From: Cymodocea nodosa
Lineage: Eukaryota > Streptophyta > Magnoliopsida > Alismatales > Cymodoceaceae
Reading direction: 5' to 3'
Assembly: GCA_036874045.1 (NCBI GenBank)
Contig: JAZBRI010000011.1
Location: 9,663,501-9,727,500 of the forward strand
Length of the DNA: 64,000 nucleotides
The number at the start of each line of letters is the position of its first letter. The first letter of the stretch is position 1. Below are positions 44,732 to 56,951 of this stretch, in pieces. The position numbers and the translations under genes were made by a program. The notes beneath the pieces were generated by a model. It saw only the letters and a list, made by a program, of their open reading frames with translations. It had not been told where the DNA came from and ran no database searches.

Positions 44732-47289
44732 ATGTTAGGATATAGAAGTGGACGTGGTAGAATGACAAAAGTTCAGAAAAGGGAGATAGAACTTCAGAAA
44801 ATAGAAAGCAAGATCAAAGATATTTACTCTAGGTATATGTTTTCCAATGAAGTTTTGCATGAAATTCGAAAATTTGTTCAAGAGGAGAAAAATTTCTATT
44901 GGAAATTTATTAGAAATTATGCTGAAACAAAGTTTAGACTAAAATAGAACGAACTTTCCACATTGCAAACATGGAAAAGAATGTTACAACATAACCTTGA
45001 GGTTGTTACAGGTTCTGGATAAGTACTTAAAAAATTGGTACAGTTTATCACTTATTATGTAAAGAAATGGGGACCTATGATAGAAAATGCTAATAGGGAA
45101 TTAGAAAATTTATATTCCCAATATTATTTTCCCCTAGATATTTTAGATGATATATAGAAATTTATTAATGAACAAAAAATTGCCATATGGAAAATGGGCC
45201 TTCAAAGTGAAGGACAGAGAATTTATCAACTGAAAATGGTTGAGGTTGATAGCTTAAAACTTTATATTTTATTATTATAACCTAGGCAACTTGGTGAATG
45301 ACCATTAGAACCACAAGTGCCTTTAATAGGAGAAATAAAGAAAACATTAGAACCTCCTGAAAAACTTGAGACATTGTAGACATATAGTTGGAAGAAGAAG
45401 ACAATAGAATATTTTGGACTAACTACAAGTGTACAATCAATATTGCACCAAAGAGAAGAATCTTTGAAAAATGAAAAACTATGTTCCATTGCATAGCTGG
45501 ATAAGATTTTATTTCAGGAATCCCAACAGATATGACAAATATCTGATTACAAGCATACACATTAAGGTATTGTGTCACATTAGTTCATAATGTTTCTTTT
45601 AATACAATAGACAGTTTTTCACATCATACTACAACACAACATCCTTTTCCTACGAAAACAAAAAATGTAAGAAATTTTGATGATATATATACAGATGATA
45701 TCAATTTTGATGACATAGACACTAAGTCTATAAATTTTGAAGATATTTCATCTAAAGAGGAATGTACAAATATTCTTCCTCGAATTGAGAAGTTTAATTT
45801 TTGGTACTATTACTTATACTACATTGTATATATCTAGTTATGTCTATTACAATACACATGTTATTTGTTGATAACTATATATAATCAGCAAAATACACAG
45901 TTACAAATAGAATATGACATTACTGAAGTCTTACATATAGAAATTATAGAATTACAGAATAATTCTATAGTACAGACAAATATAGAATATTCTTTCATAC
46001 AGAGACAATTGTTGAATAGATCAATTATAGAAATAAATGCTACTGATAAAGAGAATATTACACAGACTGTTGATACTGATATACAAATGTTAGTTGCTGA
46101 TATATTTGATGAAGATCAAACAAAGGAAGCTTAGCATATTATTGATATGACAATAACAGATATTTTAGACATTTATACTAGCTTTGATAGAAATTCCACT
46201 AGTTCTGAAAATTTAGATGCTGTTGAAAATTTTGAAACAAGTCCCAAGTTAGAAACTCATGATAGGAAAATACCTATTCTTGAATAGAATTTAAAAGATA
46301 GTACACTTTTATGGTTTAGAAATAGATCCTATTATGATAAATTTCAAATGTATAAAACTTTTACAATTTTATATTCAAGACTAGTTAAGTTTGAAGGGAT
46401 GGCGAACATAAGAGAAATGTTTGAATTTCAAGGCTTGTTGACTCTACTTCCACAATAGCTAGGCCATCTTGCTATACCTAACATTGTAAGTTGTTTTTAT
46501 TCAAAGTTACAGTAAAAGATAGTATTTCTATTTCAAATATACAAGAATCAGATATATATTTAACTTCAGAAATACTTTATCAAGTACTTGGACTGAAAAA
46601 TGAAAGAGTTAAAATATTAGAAAGAAAATAGGTCTATCATTTGGGATGAGACATCAAAAGTTTTTTAGCCAAAGATCCGATTGTCAATAGTCAAATGAGG
46701 TTATTAAATGATTTAAATGGCCAAGCATGATATATTGCAAAAATATTGCATGCTTCAATTTTTCAAAGGTTTGGTCATGGAGTAGAAGTTGGCAGATGCT
46801 GTCTTTATGCGACTTACGCATTGATTAACCATATATAGGTGAACTGGTATGATGTTTTTGTTTATCATATTTTAAATTTATAGAGTAAATTATTTTATGA
46901 TGATGCACTTTTAAGACTTGTGGCAAGTCCAACAGATATTACAACTTGGTCATAGAAAAAATTAAAGTCATGATTTTTCTCTACAAAAGAACTTCATAAA
47001 TACTAGGAAACATATACACTTATGATTCAACAACAACAAGAACAACAAGATTAACAAAACCAACCAGAGTAGCAACAACAATAGTCAAAGCAGTTTATAG
47101 TAGAATAACAACAACATACAACACAACATATAGGTAGACATACAGATTTCTTAAAGCAACAACCACAAGCCTTACATTTAGATTTAGATCAAGCAGTAAT
47201 TGATTAAATAAATAGAGTAAGTATAGAAATTGCATAGAAAATTTTAGATACTCAGTTGGATATTTTTTGAAGACAAAGAGGCTTTTGAA
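44732..47289 (+). pseudogene. env-like (third) ORF, family 2
   Basis: From the ATG at 44732: MLGYRSGRGRMTKVQKREIE, a basic RGR-containing start, then a helical charged region (ESKIKDIYSRYMFSNEVLHE). The middle includes a long hydrophobic segment (YYYLYYIVYI.LCLLQYTCYL, near 45800-45880). The acidic part 45865-46134 is open. The C-terminal third has FEGMANIREMFEFQGLLTLL and VNWYDVFV-like blocks, then Gln-rich runs interrupted by TAG and TAA. About twenty stops and several shifts occur. Without the sister copy it would be hard to recognise. Confidence 0.62.
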
Positions 47290-47594
47290 AATAAACAAAT
47301 TATGTATTACATGATTTTTTCATTGTAATTTGTTACCAAAAATTATGTAAACTGTTTATAAAATTCAATGTTACACACTTGTTTTTGACAACTCTTTTTT
47401 AAAATAGTTTTTTATTTAAATTGTTTTTATTATCCACGAGTAAGTTATGCATGTTTAAAAATTTCTTTTTGAAAAATATATACTTAGCATATTTTTCTTC
47501 CTTACATATTGTTTACTTTTTTATAATGCCAAAAAGGGGGAGAACAAAGATTATTTGACTTATTAGGTTTTGACATCATCAAAAAGGGGGAGAT
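47290..47594 (+). other. 3' untranslated region with two polypurine tracts
   Basis: GCCAAAAAGGGGGAGAAC near 47528-47545 and CATCAAAAAGGGGGAGA at 47577-47593, the latter next to the LTR start TGTTAGG at 47595. Here the tracts are only about 50 bp apart. Confidence 0.8.
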
Positions 47595-48056
47595 TGTTAG
47601 GAATTTTGTTTTGATGATGCATATTTTATTAAAGTCTATAAATAAGTCTATGTATAATAGTCACATAGTTAGGTGTTAATGAGTTTTGAAAAGTTGTATA
47701 GTTATAAGTTAATGTTTCTATTTAGTCGAAAAGTTATGTTAAAAACTTGTACAGTTAAGTTATCTACACGTGTGTTTTTAATGTTTTAAGTTTTTACATG
47801 TTTTCCATGTGCGTTCGGTAATGAAAATCGAAGAGTTAGATAACTATTCGAGTTTTTATATGCATCGATAGATAACTGTTTGAGTTATATAAAATGACTA
47901 ACGAACAGATAAGTTTTCTTATTTAGTCATGTGTTTTGTAGGTGCAAGAACTAGAAGAGTTACAGATAAGTGTTTGAGTTTTTATAAGACTTAAAGGATA
48001 GTGTTTGACAAAAGCAGTGACTTAGAAGATATTCTAGAAATCTCCAAGAAGATAAG
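47595..48056 (+). repeat. 3' LTR, family 2, first part
   Basis: Starts TGTTAGGAATTTTGTTTTGA and aligns with 38262-38810. It is interrupted after CTCCAAGAAGATAAG by sequence of another LTR family. The second part resumes at 48926. Confidence 0.82.
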
Positions 48057-48925
48057 TCAGCCTATTATACACATGTTGAAATAGAATAACTACAGTCGAA
48101 TGCTTTGAAGGAAATTGGAGAGTTACTATAGCTAACTATCTAATAGTTAAAAATGATTCGGTAAGTTACAACTAGAAGTATTCGAACCTAAGACATAGAC
48201 AAAAGGACTTAAGTGGATTTTCGATGAGTTATGGACATCCTTCGGAGAGTTACATGCTAACTATCTGAAAGTCAAAGAAAATCGAAAGGTTATCTTGAAA
48301 CACTTTCCTAAATGGTAACTTACCAAATTTGGACCTACAAATTCAGTAAGTACAACAAAATACATCCGTTAGAAAGGAATATGATCGTTATGCTTGATGT
48401 TATAAATATAAATAACAAACAAGAAAGTTATATAGTATTAAAAAAAATACATATCTATACACCGAGCTCCATAGATATAGTTGAATAGATTTAAGATCAA
48501 ATCTTCAACAAAATTCAAACTTAAACACAGAGCTCTCTACGAAAACAAACTCTAATCTCCTCAAGCTAGTGGTTGCTGAAGTTTCCCAACTGAAAAACTT
48601 CAGAGATAGATTGGTTAGAGCTACGACTTGAAAGCTCAAAGATAGATTGGTTGTTTCTTGCTTTGACCTTAAAGCAAGTAATTGTAAGTGCTGAAAGTTT
48701 AGTAAAGCCCAAGTATCCCTTAGGGGTGGACTAGTTGTTAGTGGTGAATCACCTAAAATCTCTGTATGCATTATCTCTTTTTAATTTGTGTTTGCACTAG
48801 AAAAATTGTTTTATGCTTGCTAAATTTAACTGACAATAAGTTATTTATTGTAAAATCCTAAAATTGCACATAAGAAATTAAATCTTACCATTCACCCCCC
48901 CTCTAGTAAGCCATTAGGTCTTAAC
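48057..48925 (+). repeat. Family 3-like LTR, partial, inserted in a family 2 LTR
   Basis: It shares AAGCCCAAGT...GGGGTGGACTAG...GGTGAATCACCTAAAA and ACCATTCACCCCCCCTCTAG with the family 3 LTR end (58590-58795), but is clearly diverged and lacks the tandem array. It ends near TCTTAACA. The minus-strand ORF 48505-48771 inside it shows no domain. Confidence 0.65.
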
Positions 48926-49341
48926 ATATTCAAATCTAGAAAAATTCTCCAACATTAGAAGAAGTTCAAAATTCCAAGCAATTTTAGAAAAGGAGTTGTA
49001 ATGCAAGAAGTCTGGAAAATTCGATAACTAGAGAAGAAGAGATAAAGAAGTTGAGCAAAAAGAAGGAAAAGGAGCTACGTCCATAAAGATCAGGTTTTAT
49101 ACAATTCAAACTAGTTTAGAATAAGGATTTCATTTTCTCTTTGAAATGTATTTCAGACTTTATTGTATCAAAACTGACAAGTAGGGAATTGTGCTGAAAA
49201 GAAATTGTAAATTCTGTCTTTAAAGTCAATAAAGATTAGAATTTTTATTTACGAGTGTTTTGTGCTCTTGTTTTATCTATCGGTAATTTTAATTACTACA
49301 GACACAATTCACCCCCTCTCTTGTGATACTACGATCCTACA
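48926..49341 (+). repeat. 3' LTR, family 2, second part
   Basis: Matches 39071-39481: TCTAGAAAAATTCTCCAACA near the start, CAATTCACCCCCTCTCTTGT and GATCCTACA at the end. Between the two parts about 260 bp of the LTR is missing, so the inserted LTR was accompanied by a deletion. Confidence 0.82.
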
Positions 49342-49600
49342 TAAGTTTAAGTTTAAATAAACCCTAGGTTTTTGGAGGATAATCAGGTTATTTCCTACAC
49401 AACCTTTTGCTCTCTTACTTACCTCTCCATGGTGTTACAGTTAACTCCATGAACTAAGTTTGTGGACTTATCTTTAGTACTCTATTGAGTTATAGTTAAC
49501 TCAACAGAGTAAGTTCGTGAACTTATCCTAGATTCAACAGAGTAAGTCTATTGAGTTAAACTTAACTCAACGAACCTCCTGTAAAGTTATAACTAATAAA
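49342..49600. repeat. Unassigned repeat, inverted copy of 24774-25030
   Basis: Contains GTTTAAATAAACCCTAGGTT and CTCTATTGAGTTATAGTTAA. The reverse complement matches 24774-25030, which also lies directly next to a family 2 LTR. The family is not identified. Confidence 0.6.
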
Positions 49601-49989
49601 GTAATTCTAATATAATATATTTTTATTCGATCAAAACTGAAGAATCTCCGATCTGACTAACTCTTGATTTTACTCTTTTTTTAATTTCGATCAGACTGTG
49701 TTCTTCCTCAATTGAACTGAAAAATTTTCTTAGATATTCAGTTAAATTGATACTATATTTCGATCAAACTAACACTTTTACTTAATAAATAAATTTTTCT
49801 TTTCTTTTCTTTACTTCGGTAAAATCGTTAGTTTCTCTCGATTTTACTAGACAAATTAAAAGTTTATATTATCTATCTTAGTTAGACCAAAGACTTTTCT
49901 TGGTTAAATCGTTAAAATAATAATATATATATTTTTTCTTTTTTAGTATTTATATCTACTTAATAGGACTTGAGTAGTCCTCTACTCAT

Positions 49990-51000
49990 ACTTCTATCAT
50001 TCTAAAGGAACTTTTTGGAAATTTTAGAATAAACCTAAGTCTTTGTCCATTCACTTTAAATATATCTGATTTTTAGGATTTTTAATTTCAATAGCTCCAT
50101 AGGAATAAATATTTCGAATTATGTAAGGTCCTACCTATCTAGATCTTAATTTCCCTAAATGGTTATGAAGTCTAGTTATGTAAAGATATACTTCTTGTCC
50201 TATTTCAAAAGTTTTTGGAATAATTTTTTTGTCATGCCATAACTTCATCTTCTCTTTTTCTATTACAGTTTTCGAATAAGCTTCATTCTTAAATTCTTTT
50301 AACTTAGTTAATTGTATCTTTCTATTTTCAGCAACTTGATTTAAATTAGTGTTTAGAGTTTTTAATAGCCAATAAGTTTTATGTTCAATTTCAGCTAGTA
50401 AGTGGCAACTTTTTCCATATACTATCCTAAAAGGTGACATACCTAGGCTTGCTTTATAAGCTGTTCTATAAGCCCAAAGTACATCTATTAGTCTATTAGC
50501 CCAATATTTTCTAGTAGGATTTACTACTTTTTCTAAGATTAACTTAATTTGTTTGTTTGCACTTTCTACTTGTCAACTTGTTTGCGGGTGATATGATATT
50601 GCAATTTTGTGATTTACTCCATATTTCTTCATTAAGGCTTCAAAACTTCTATTACAGAAATAAGTTCCTCTATCACTAATAATAGCTTTAGGTATTTCAA
50701 ATCTAGCAATTATATTAGTTCTTATAAAATGTATTACCACTTTGTTATCATTAGTTTTTGTAGGAATAACTTCTATTCACTTAGATACATAATTCACCCC
50801 CAACAATATATAATTAAACTAATTAGACATAGGAAATGAACCCATAAAATCTATTTCCCACACATCAAAGATTTCAACCTCAATAATAGGATTCAGAGGC
50901 ATTATATTCCTCTTTGATAACCTTCCTATTTGTTGACATTTCAAACAACTTAAGCAATATTTATGAGCATCTTTAAATAATGTTGGTTAGTAGAATCCAC
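49990..51000 (-). pseudogene. gypsy integrase, broken
   Basis: The HHCC region is partly readable (KTAAKIL..GFY.PTLFKDAH then CLSCLKCQQIG). The core shows VWEIDFMGSFP, IISDRGTYFCN and QVESANKQIKLILEK, giving the D-D-E residues. NPTRKYWANRLIDVLWAYRT, SPFRIVYGKSCHLLAEIEHK and WHDKKI, with LGKLRSR near 50140, lead into a FKVNGQRLR-like end near 50000. These motifs are characteristic of plant Athila/Tat-type Ty3/gypsy integrases. Several stops break the frame; the open piece is 50135-50440. Confidence 0.85.
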
Positions 51001-51745
51001 ATTACAAAATTTTGGCAGCAGTTTTCCCTAAACCAAAATGTCTTCCACATGCTTGGTCATGGCAAAAAGATGATATGCTTTGATATTCAGTTTCTAGAAC
51101 ACACCTCCTTATAACTAAATCAAGACATTTCTTAAATAAGTATGGGTCTTCCTAATAGTAATATTTTACTCTTAAAAAGAACAATTTCTTATCCTATTTA
51201 TTCCAATCTTTAGGTGTTAAACCTGTAACTAAGTAGTTAACTATGTTTGCATATCAAGGCATTGTTTTTATGATCATTAATTGTTCATTAGGAAAATGAT
51301 TCTTAATTTCAATGCTTGATTTTTCTATTTGTAACCTTGATAAATAATTTGCTACTACATTCTCACATCCTTTTTTATCTTTAATTTCTAGATCAAATTC
51401 TTGCAATAATAATATTCATCGGATCAGTCTAGGTTTAGTTTCTTTCTTTGCTATTAAGTGTTTTAGAGCTGAATGATTTATGTATACTATTACTTTAGTT
51501 CCTATCAGATATGATCTAAATTTTTCTAAGACAAACACAATAGCTAATAATTCTTTTTCAGTAGTTGTATAATTAACTTAAGCATCATTTAAAGTTTTAC
51601 TTGCATAATGAATCACTTTAGGAGATTTTTCTATCTTCTATCCCAACACTGCTCCTACAGTAAAATCTGATGCATCGCACATTAACTCAAATGGATAGCT
51701 CCAATTAAGTGTTTGTATTATAGAAGTTGAAATTAAGATTATAGG
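51001..51745 (-). pseudogene. gypsy RNase H, broken
   Basis: Starts with LNWSYPFELMCDASDFTVGA (near 51640-51700), then [46 protein letters not shown] and LLLQEFDLEIKDKKG. It is the gypsy RNase H domain with Tyr/Asn changes at usually acidic positions (IVYINHSAL where VYTDHAAL is usual). Stops are scattered. It is joined directly to gag-linker sequence upstream. Confidence 0.8.
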
Positions 51746-52620
51746 TGTTTGTTTTAATCTTTTAGGATAGGGTGCTAATGATTGTGATTTACAAGATTCT
51801 TTTTCTTTCATTTCATTCTTTTGATCATTTTTAGTTTTATTTTCAGATTTAGATTTTTGTTCATTGATTTCTAAATTTTTAGACATTTCATGTTCTTTTT
51901 CATTTTGAATTTCATTTTTACTTACCTCCATTTTGTTTTCTTTTTAAATTCTTGGTGGCACATAAGTTCCAGATCTTAATGTTATACATACATCTTCTAG
52001 ATTTTCATTATTTTCATAATGTTCTTGTACTAGCATTTCATTTTTATGAGTTTGATTTTTAATTGTTTCCGATTATAAATTACATTTCTTAACTTCTATT
52101 TCATTAATATTTTCTTTTATCTTTATGTTTTGCAAATTATGCAAATCTTCAACATTTAAATTTCCATTTGTATTCTCATTTTGCATAACTTGTAATTTTA
52201 TTGTAAATTCATCCAGTGCCTTAAGCTTTCTTTCCAAATCATCTAATTTCATTGCATTCAATTTTTGATCAATCTTCATTATGGTTTTCTCAGTTTTATA
52301 GATGATATCGATTTTAGGTTTTGAATAATCTTCCTTATAGTTTATTTGGTTGACTTCTTGTTGATAACACATGTATTATTCCAGTTTGTCTAGATTTTGT
52401 TCTAAATTACGCTCTAGTTTATCATACCTTTCCCAAACTTCCTTGTTTCTCGACATATTACTTGTTCTAGATTGACTATTAGTTAGGTAAATTATAGGAT
52501 TATCATACTTAGTTCTATTGTATTGGATATAATTCATTTGTTGTTCATGTGATCTAACCATTTGCAATTATCTTAATTTCAAACAATCATCAATGTCATG
52601 ACCTTCTAAATTGTAGAATT
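51746..52620 (-). pseudogene. gypsy gag C-terminal remnant
   Basis: Readable parts are FYNLEGHDIDDCLKL (near 52610), MQMVRSHEQQMNYIQYNRTK, a Lys/Glu-rich coiled-coil-like stretch (52073-52372), ITLRSGTYVPP (near 51970) and the APYPKRLKQTP linker (near 51760-51790). ITLRSG and PYP.RLK are typical of the gag-protease junction in plant gypsy elements. Immediately after, the frame passes into RNase H, so protease and RT were deleted without breaking this frame. Confidence 0.7.
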
Positions 52621-52749
52621 CACATATGCTAACTATAGGTTTCAGAAATTTTTGAGCATAAGCATATGTCATATTCTCAATTATAAAAAACACACAACAC
52701 TCCCTCTACTATTAAAACAACATAACACTATAGTTACTTAGATTTTCAG
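52621..52749 (-). other. Untranslated leader of the gypsy element, shortened
   Basis: Only about 130 bp separate the PBS from gag C-terminal coding sequence, so the gag N-terminal part was also lost. No gene here. Confidence 0.5.
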
Positions 52750-52767
52750 TCCCTGGCAATAGCACTA
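52750..52767 (-). other. Primer binding site, Athila/Tat-like (tRNA-Asp type), degenerate
   Basis: On the minus strand TAGTGCTATTGCCAGGGACT aligns with the usual TGGCGCCGTTGCCGGGGA, with several transitions (CpG decay). It sits at the inner edge of the G-LTR. Confidence 0.6.
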
Positions 52768-54345
52768 GAAAACTTGTTTGTTGTTTGTTTTATTTACTTT
52801 TATACGTAAATTCTCATTTAGTCATAAACAAACAATTATCACACAAATTAGCTATTAAGTTTAATTTGTATTTAACTACAAGTGCATAGTGTTTATTGTA
52901 TTTATGTACAAGTACAGGTCAATCTCATAGGGACTAAGTTAAACATTTTTTTAGTATGATTTTGATTTTTACAACCATAGGTTTGTATGTTAAATTAAGT
53001 ACTCCATTGATTTATTGCTAACTCAATAGACTTAGTTTGTAAAGTTATAGTTAACTTAATGGACTATCCTCGTGGACTTAAGTTAACTTTACGAGTTTAC
53101 CTAGTAATTTTCAATTAAATGTTGCTATTCACAAAGGAATTCGGCCATCTATTGGGCGGTTCCTTAGAATGTAAATAACATCAATTAAGCTTTTAATGTT
53201 AGTTTATACGGTGTTTATCATTAATCAACACTAACATTCAGATATTTTAAATAGTAACCATTAAGATTTTGGGTATTTTGTACGAATCAATTTCAATAAT
53301 CAATAAAACTATTTTCTATTTTCTGAATCAAATAAACATAAAACATTCACAATACTAACAATAATAACATTAATCACGATACAAAACAAACAATACAACA
53401 AATAAATGCTAACTACAAACATAGATAATTAGTTTTGTTTTTAGATTTTTGTTTTGATATGTTCTTGAAGATGAACAAAAGGTGAAATGTAAAGATTCTC
53501 CATTGATAGTAAGAACTTCTGTCACTACATGGGATGCGATTACACCACTAAAAACTTAATCACTTATAGTCATGCCTCCTCTCCCTATAGATTTGCGAAC
53601 TGAGACTTGTAAGTTGATCTCCTCTTCAGTATATTGGCATCAACCTGATACCAAGGCTAGAAGCTTTACGATCTCTTGAGAGATGAGTCGGTGCTTGGTG
53701 AAAATGACTTCCCTTCCTACGATGCGATCACTCTTTACAGTGGTTGTCAGTCATCGTGTTTGGCTCAGAATCGACCTGACATATAGAAAGTATCCTCACA
53801 AACCTCTAATGGTTGGTGATTGGTGGTGGTGTTGTAGAGCTTTAGAGAACTTCCAACGCTTCCTATAGTTATCACGGTTCTCTACCTACACTTTTTCATT
53901 TTCTCCTCTTCTTTTTATATTTCTTTCAGTAGTAACTACTTCTACCTAAGTGATCGATTGGATTTCCTTTATTCATATCAATGATGGTGATTTCTTCCTC
54001 ATTCTGTGATTTAAATCCTACGTGATACGTGCAATCATGGTTTTCCATCAAATTTCCTATTTCTGCAATTGCTCACAGTGGCATATTAGAAAATAACTAG
54101 TCTATGGAGTTAGTGTAACTCAACAGACTTCTCTCATTGAGTAAAGCTTAACGGAGATATATATATAAATAATAATTGTGCCTCGTGCCATTGAGAAATA
54201 ATATAAAACAACTTTTCGAAAGTAAAATGATTTTTCGAATACTTACGAGCTATAAGTATCCGAAACTTATATGCATTTTGGATAGTTAGCCTTTAACCTT
54301 CCAAAAGATAACTTAAGTCATGTTTCCAAGTCATGTTTAGGTTGT
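52768..54345 (-). repeat. Gypsy-family LTR (G-LTR)
   Basis: Matches 25396-26690 in the same orientation and 40907-42183 inverted: ACTACAAGTGCATAGTGTTT, CTACATGGGATGCGATTACA and the AGTAACTACTTC block. The outer 250 bp (54090-54345) differ from the other copies, with CGAATACTTACGAGC and CCGAAACTTATATGC words. The ORF at 53683-53868 is the same non-coding piece as 26314-26550. Confidence 0.68.
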
Positions 54346-54750
54346 GAAAGTCAAATCAAAACTTGTTTGATTTGTTTTTATGCTTATATTAATAAATTCT
54401 TTTAATAGTAAAGAAACAACCTTTCACACAAATTAGATATTAAATCCAATTTGTATTTTAACTGCAAGTGCACAATGTATATTGTATTTGTGTGTAAGTA
54501 CAGGTTGATCCCATTGAGATTGAGTAAGAATTGTGTACTATTATGATTTTTATATTGGAGTTTATATGTATTCAGTTAAATACTCCGTTGAGTTATAGTT
54601 AACACAATGGACTTAGTTTGTGGAGTTATGGTTAACTCAACGAACTAACCTCGTGGACTTAAGTTAACTCCATGAGCCTACCTTTCTAGTTAAATACTGC
54701 TATTTACAGAGGAATTCGGCCAACCATTGGGCGGTTCCACAGAATGTAAA
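54346..54750 (-). repeat. G-LTR scrap
   Basis: A second partial copy of the LTR inner end: TGTTTTTATGCTTATATTAA, GCAAGTGCACAATGTATATT and GGCGGTTCCACAGAATGTAA, cut at 54750 by a family 1 LTR. It is closer to 25420-25800 than to the adjacent copy. Confidence 0.7.
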
Positions 54751-56334
54751 TGTAGGATCATATGGCTACACAAGAGGGGGGTGAATTGTGTATTTTTAAT
54801 ATTTTCTGAAATATAATTGAAACTTTAAAACTCAAAAACAAGTCGAGACATTGTTTTCATAAAATCATTTTTATTCAAAGTTTCAATTACAATATACAAT
54901 TCAATTCTCTTCAGAAATTGTAGATGCAATTATATCTCGATACCATGTATCATCTAAATAATTTCATAACTACAAATAGAGAAAACTAATTTGCGAAATT
55001 TAAAACATTTCTCCCTGTTTGAGATCTTTCTTCTTCTTCTTTTTCTTCTTCAGCAATTCTTCAGTGACAAATATCTTGTCTTTCTCTGCTTCACCAAATT
55101 TGCTTTCTTCTGATACTTTAAATCTTCAGTGACATAAATAATACCTTTTTCTACTTCACTGAATTTTCTTCCACTTGAGAGATTTTCCCCGAAGAGGTGT
55201 TTTTGATCCCTGAAAAAGGATTTTTCTTTTGATGTGTAGGGATAGTTTGATCCTTGAAAAGATTTTTCTTTTTGTGTGCAAGGATTGTTTGATCAATGAG
55301 AATTTTATGTCTTTTATACTGTATCTTCATTTCATGCATATCCTTCATATTTAACCACTACCAGTTTTCCACTTCTTCACGTCTTTTCTTTTTCCTTCAT
55401 TGAAACACACACGTTCTGACTCACATTTACATTTCGAATTTTCTTTAATCATCAGTCCTGGATCTCTGAAAAATTTCCTGCAAAATAAACTTTCTCGTCC
55501 AAAATCTTTCATCAAGCATAATAAGAAGTCGTTACTTTAATGTTAACTAAACGAGTAACACAAGTATATAAATATAACTTAACATTTCAAACTTAACGAG
55601 TTCCTCATGTGTCATTTCACGTGACAAGTACTGTAGCTAACTCAATGAACTAAATCCATGGTGTTATGCTAACTCAACGAACTAGCTTAACCTTTCTTTC
55701 GGAAGGTTAAACGATAACTCACCGAAAATAGTTTAAGTTTCGGATAGTTACGGTTGTAAGTTTCCGAAAAACTCTTTTTACCATAAAACTAGTGAGACAC
55801 GTGTCAAGACCTGAAAACATGACTTAAGTTACCTTTCGGATAGTTACGATTGTAAGTCTCCAAAAAACTTTAACTCATCGATTTAGTAATAAACAAATGT
55901 TTTTATAATAAGAATTTTACCACGTGCAAAAAATAACAACTTAAGTTTATAATGCTAACCTAACGTATTGCCTTAGTGTTCAATATAACAACTCAACGCG
56001 TTTAGATATGCTAACTTAACGAGTTAAACATGTGCACCTCACGTGATACAATACAACATTTGTAACTTATAATTTCACTACGTGTATAACACTAACTTTA
56101 AAACATATCATGCTTTTCAATAAAAACACACGTTAACTTAATGTTTAGTTAAATGAGAAATTAATGCAATGAAATGACTAGTTAATAACTTCAGATCCAA
56201 TACAGACAAGTATTTATGTCAGTAAGCTTTTTCTATATTAATTGATGATTTTAATTTCTTTTCACAAGCAATAGTAATTGAGCAAATATGATTATTCTCA
56301 TTTAGCACACATCATCAAAACAAAATACTCAACA
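54751..56334 (-). repeat. 3' LTR, family 1, minus-strand element
   Basis: On the minus strand it starts TGTTGAGTATTTTGTTTTGA and ends GATCCTACA. It includes the CTT-rich piece (55025-55055) missing from the LTR at 7826. Motif runs with CACGTG/TCACGTG sites are preserved. The ORF at 55151-55348 lies in LTR sequence and is not considered a gene. Confidence 0.88.
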
Positions 56335-56818
56335 ATCTCCCCCTTTTGATGATGACAAAACCATATTAAATCAATTATGAAATATGTTCAACTCAACAAA
56401 GCACTTTTGTTGGGTTAACTTTTAATTCAACAAACTTGTTTGTTGACTTAAGTTCACTTAAGTTTATTTCTATTGTTTGTGTAAATTTTACCTCTCATAA
56501 CTAAAACTCTCATATGTCAATAATTATATATGTATCAGTTTTCTAATTATCATCTGCCAGAAACCATTTAAATATCATCTCCCTTTATAATATATGCAAT
56601 TAAGATCATAATCATCTTTTCATAATATTTCTCCCCCTTGTTGTCATTAATCAAAAAGATAATTATAGAGAATATATATATATAAGAGATATATTTTCAA
56701 CAACTCTTTCTATAAACAAGAATAATAATTGAACACATTTACAGAAAAATGTATTGTTCAATGAATCAAACAAGCAATACAAACATTACATTTTGTATTC
56801 AGGAACAAACAAAAACAG
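56335..56818 (-). other. 3' untranslated region with two polypurine tracts
   Basis: In reverse complement, CATCAAAAGGGGGAGAT abuts the LTR (56335-56351). A second tract, AACAAGGGGGAGAAAT, lies near 56628-56643. The layout is the same as in the other family 1 copies. Confidence 0.75.
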
Positions 56819-56951
56819 TTATTGAGCCCTCCTAAGTATATCACTTATAGCATTACATATTTTATCTCCTAGATGCCTAATATCATTTCTGATGTCGTTA
56901 AGCACTGCATCTAAGTTAGGAGGTTGCTGGGGTTGTTCTGCTAGAACTAAA
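56819..56951 (-). pseudogene. C-terminal end of a family 1 env-like ORF
   Basis: The last 44 codons are open: EQPQQPPNLDAVLNDI, then RNDIRHLGDKICNAISDILR and a stop. This is the same amphipathic end as in 18830-18956 and 36440-36545. It is cut at 56951 by the family 3 element. Confidence 0.8.

Larger units (their letters stand above)
42184..49341 (+). mobile_element. Family 2 copia element, 3' half
   Basis: Contains the end of RT and RNase H, the spacer, an env-like ORF, two PPTs and a 3' LTR that is interrupted by a family 3-like LTR. Everything upstream of the RT end is missing. It is the sister of 1-6545 in opposite orientation. Confidence 0.82.
49601..54345 (-). mobile_element. Ty3/gypsy element (Athila/Tat-like), internally deleted
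   Basis: Right to left: G-LTR (54345-52768), PBS-like site, gag remnant, RNase H, integrase and a 3' untranslated tail. Protease and RT are absent, and the N-terminal gag is largely missing. No second LTR is seen on the left. The tail 49601-49990 is rich in CGATCAAAACT and TTTCTTTT runs, with no gene. Confidence 0.75.

Noticed and set aside
48505-48771. 88-codon minus-strand ORF
   Set aside because: Within the family 3-like LTR; no known domain and not preserved in the LTR at 56952.
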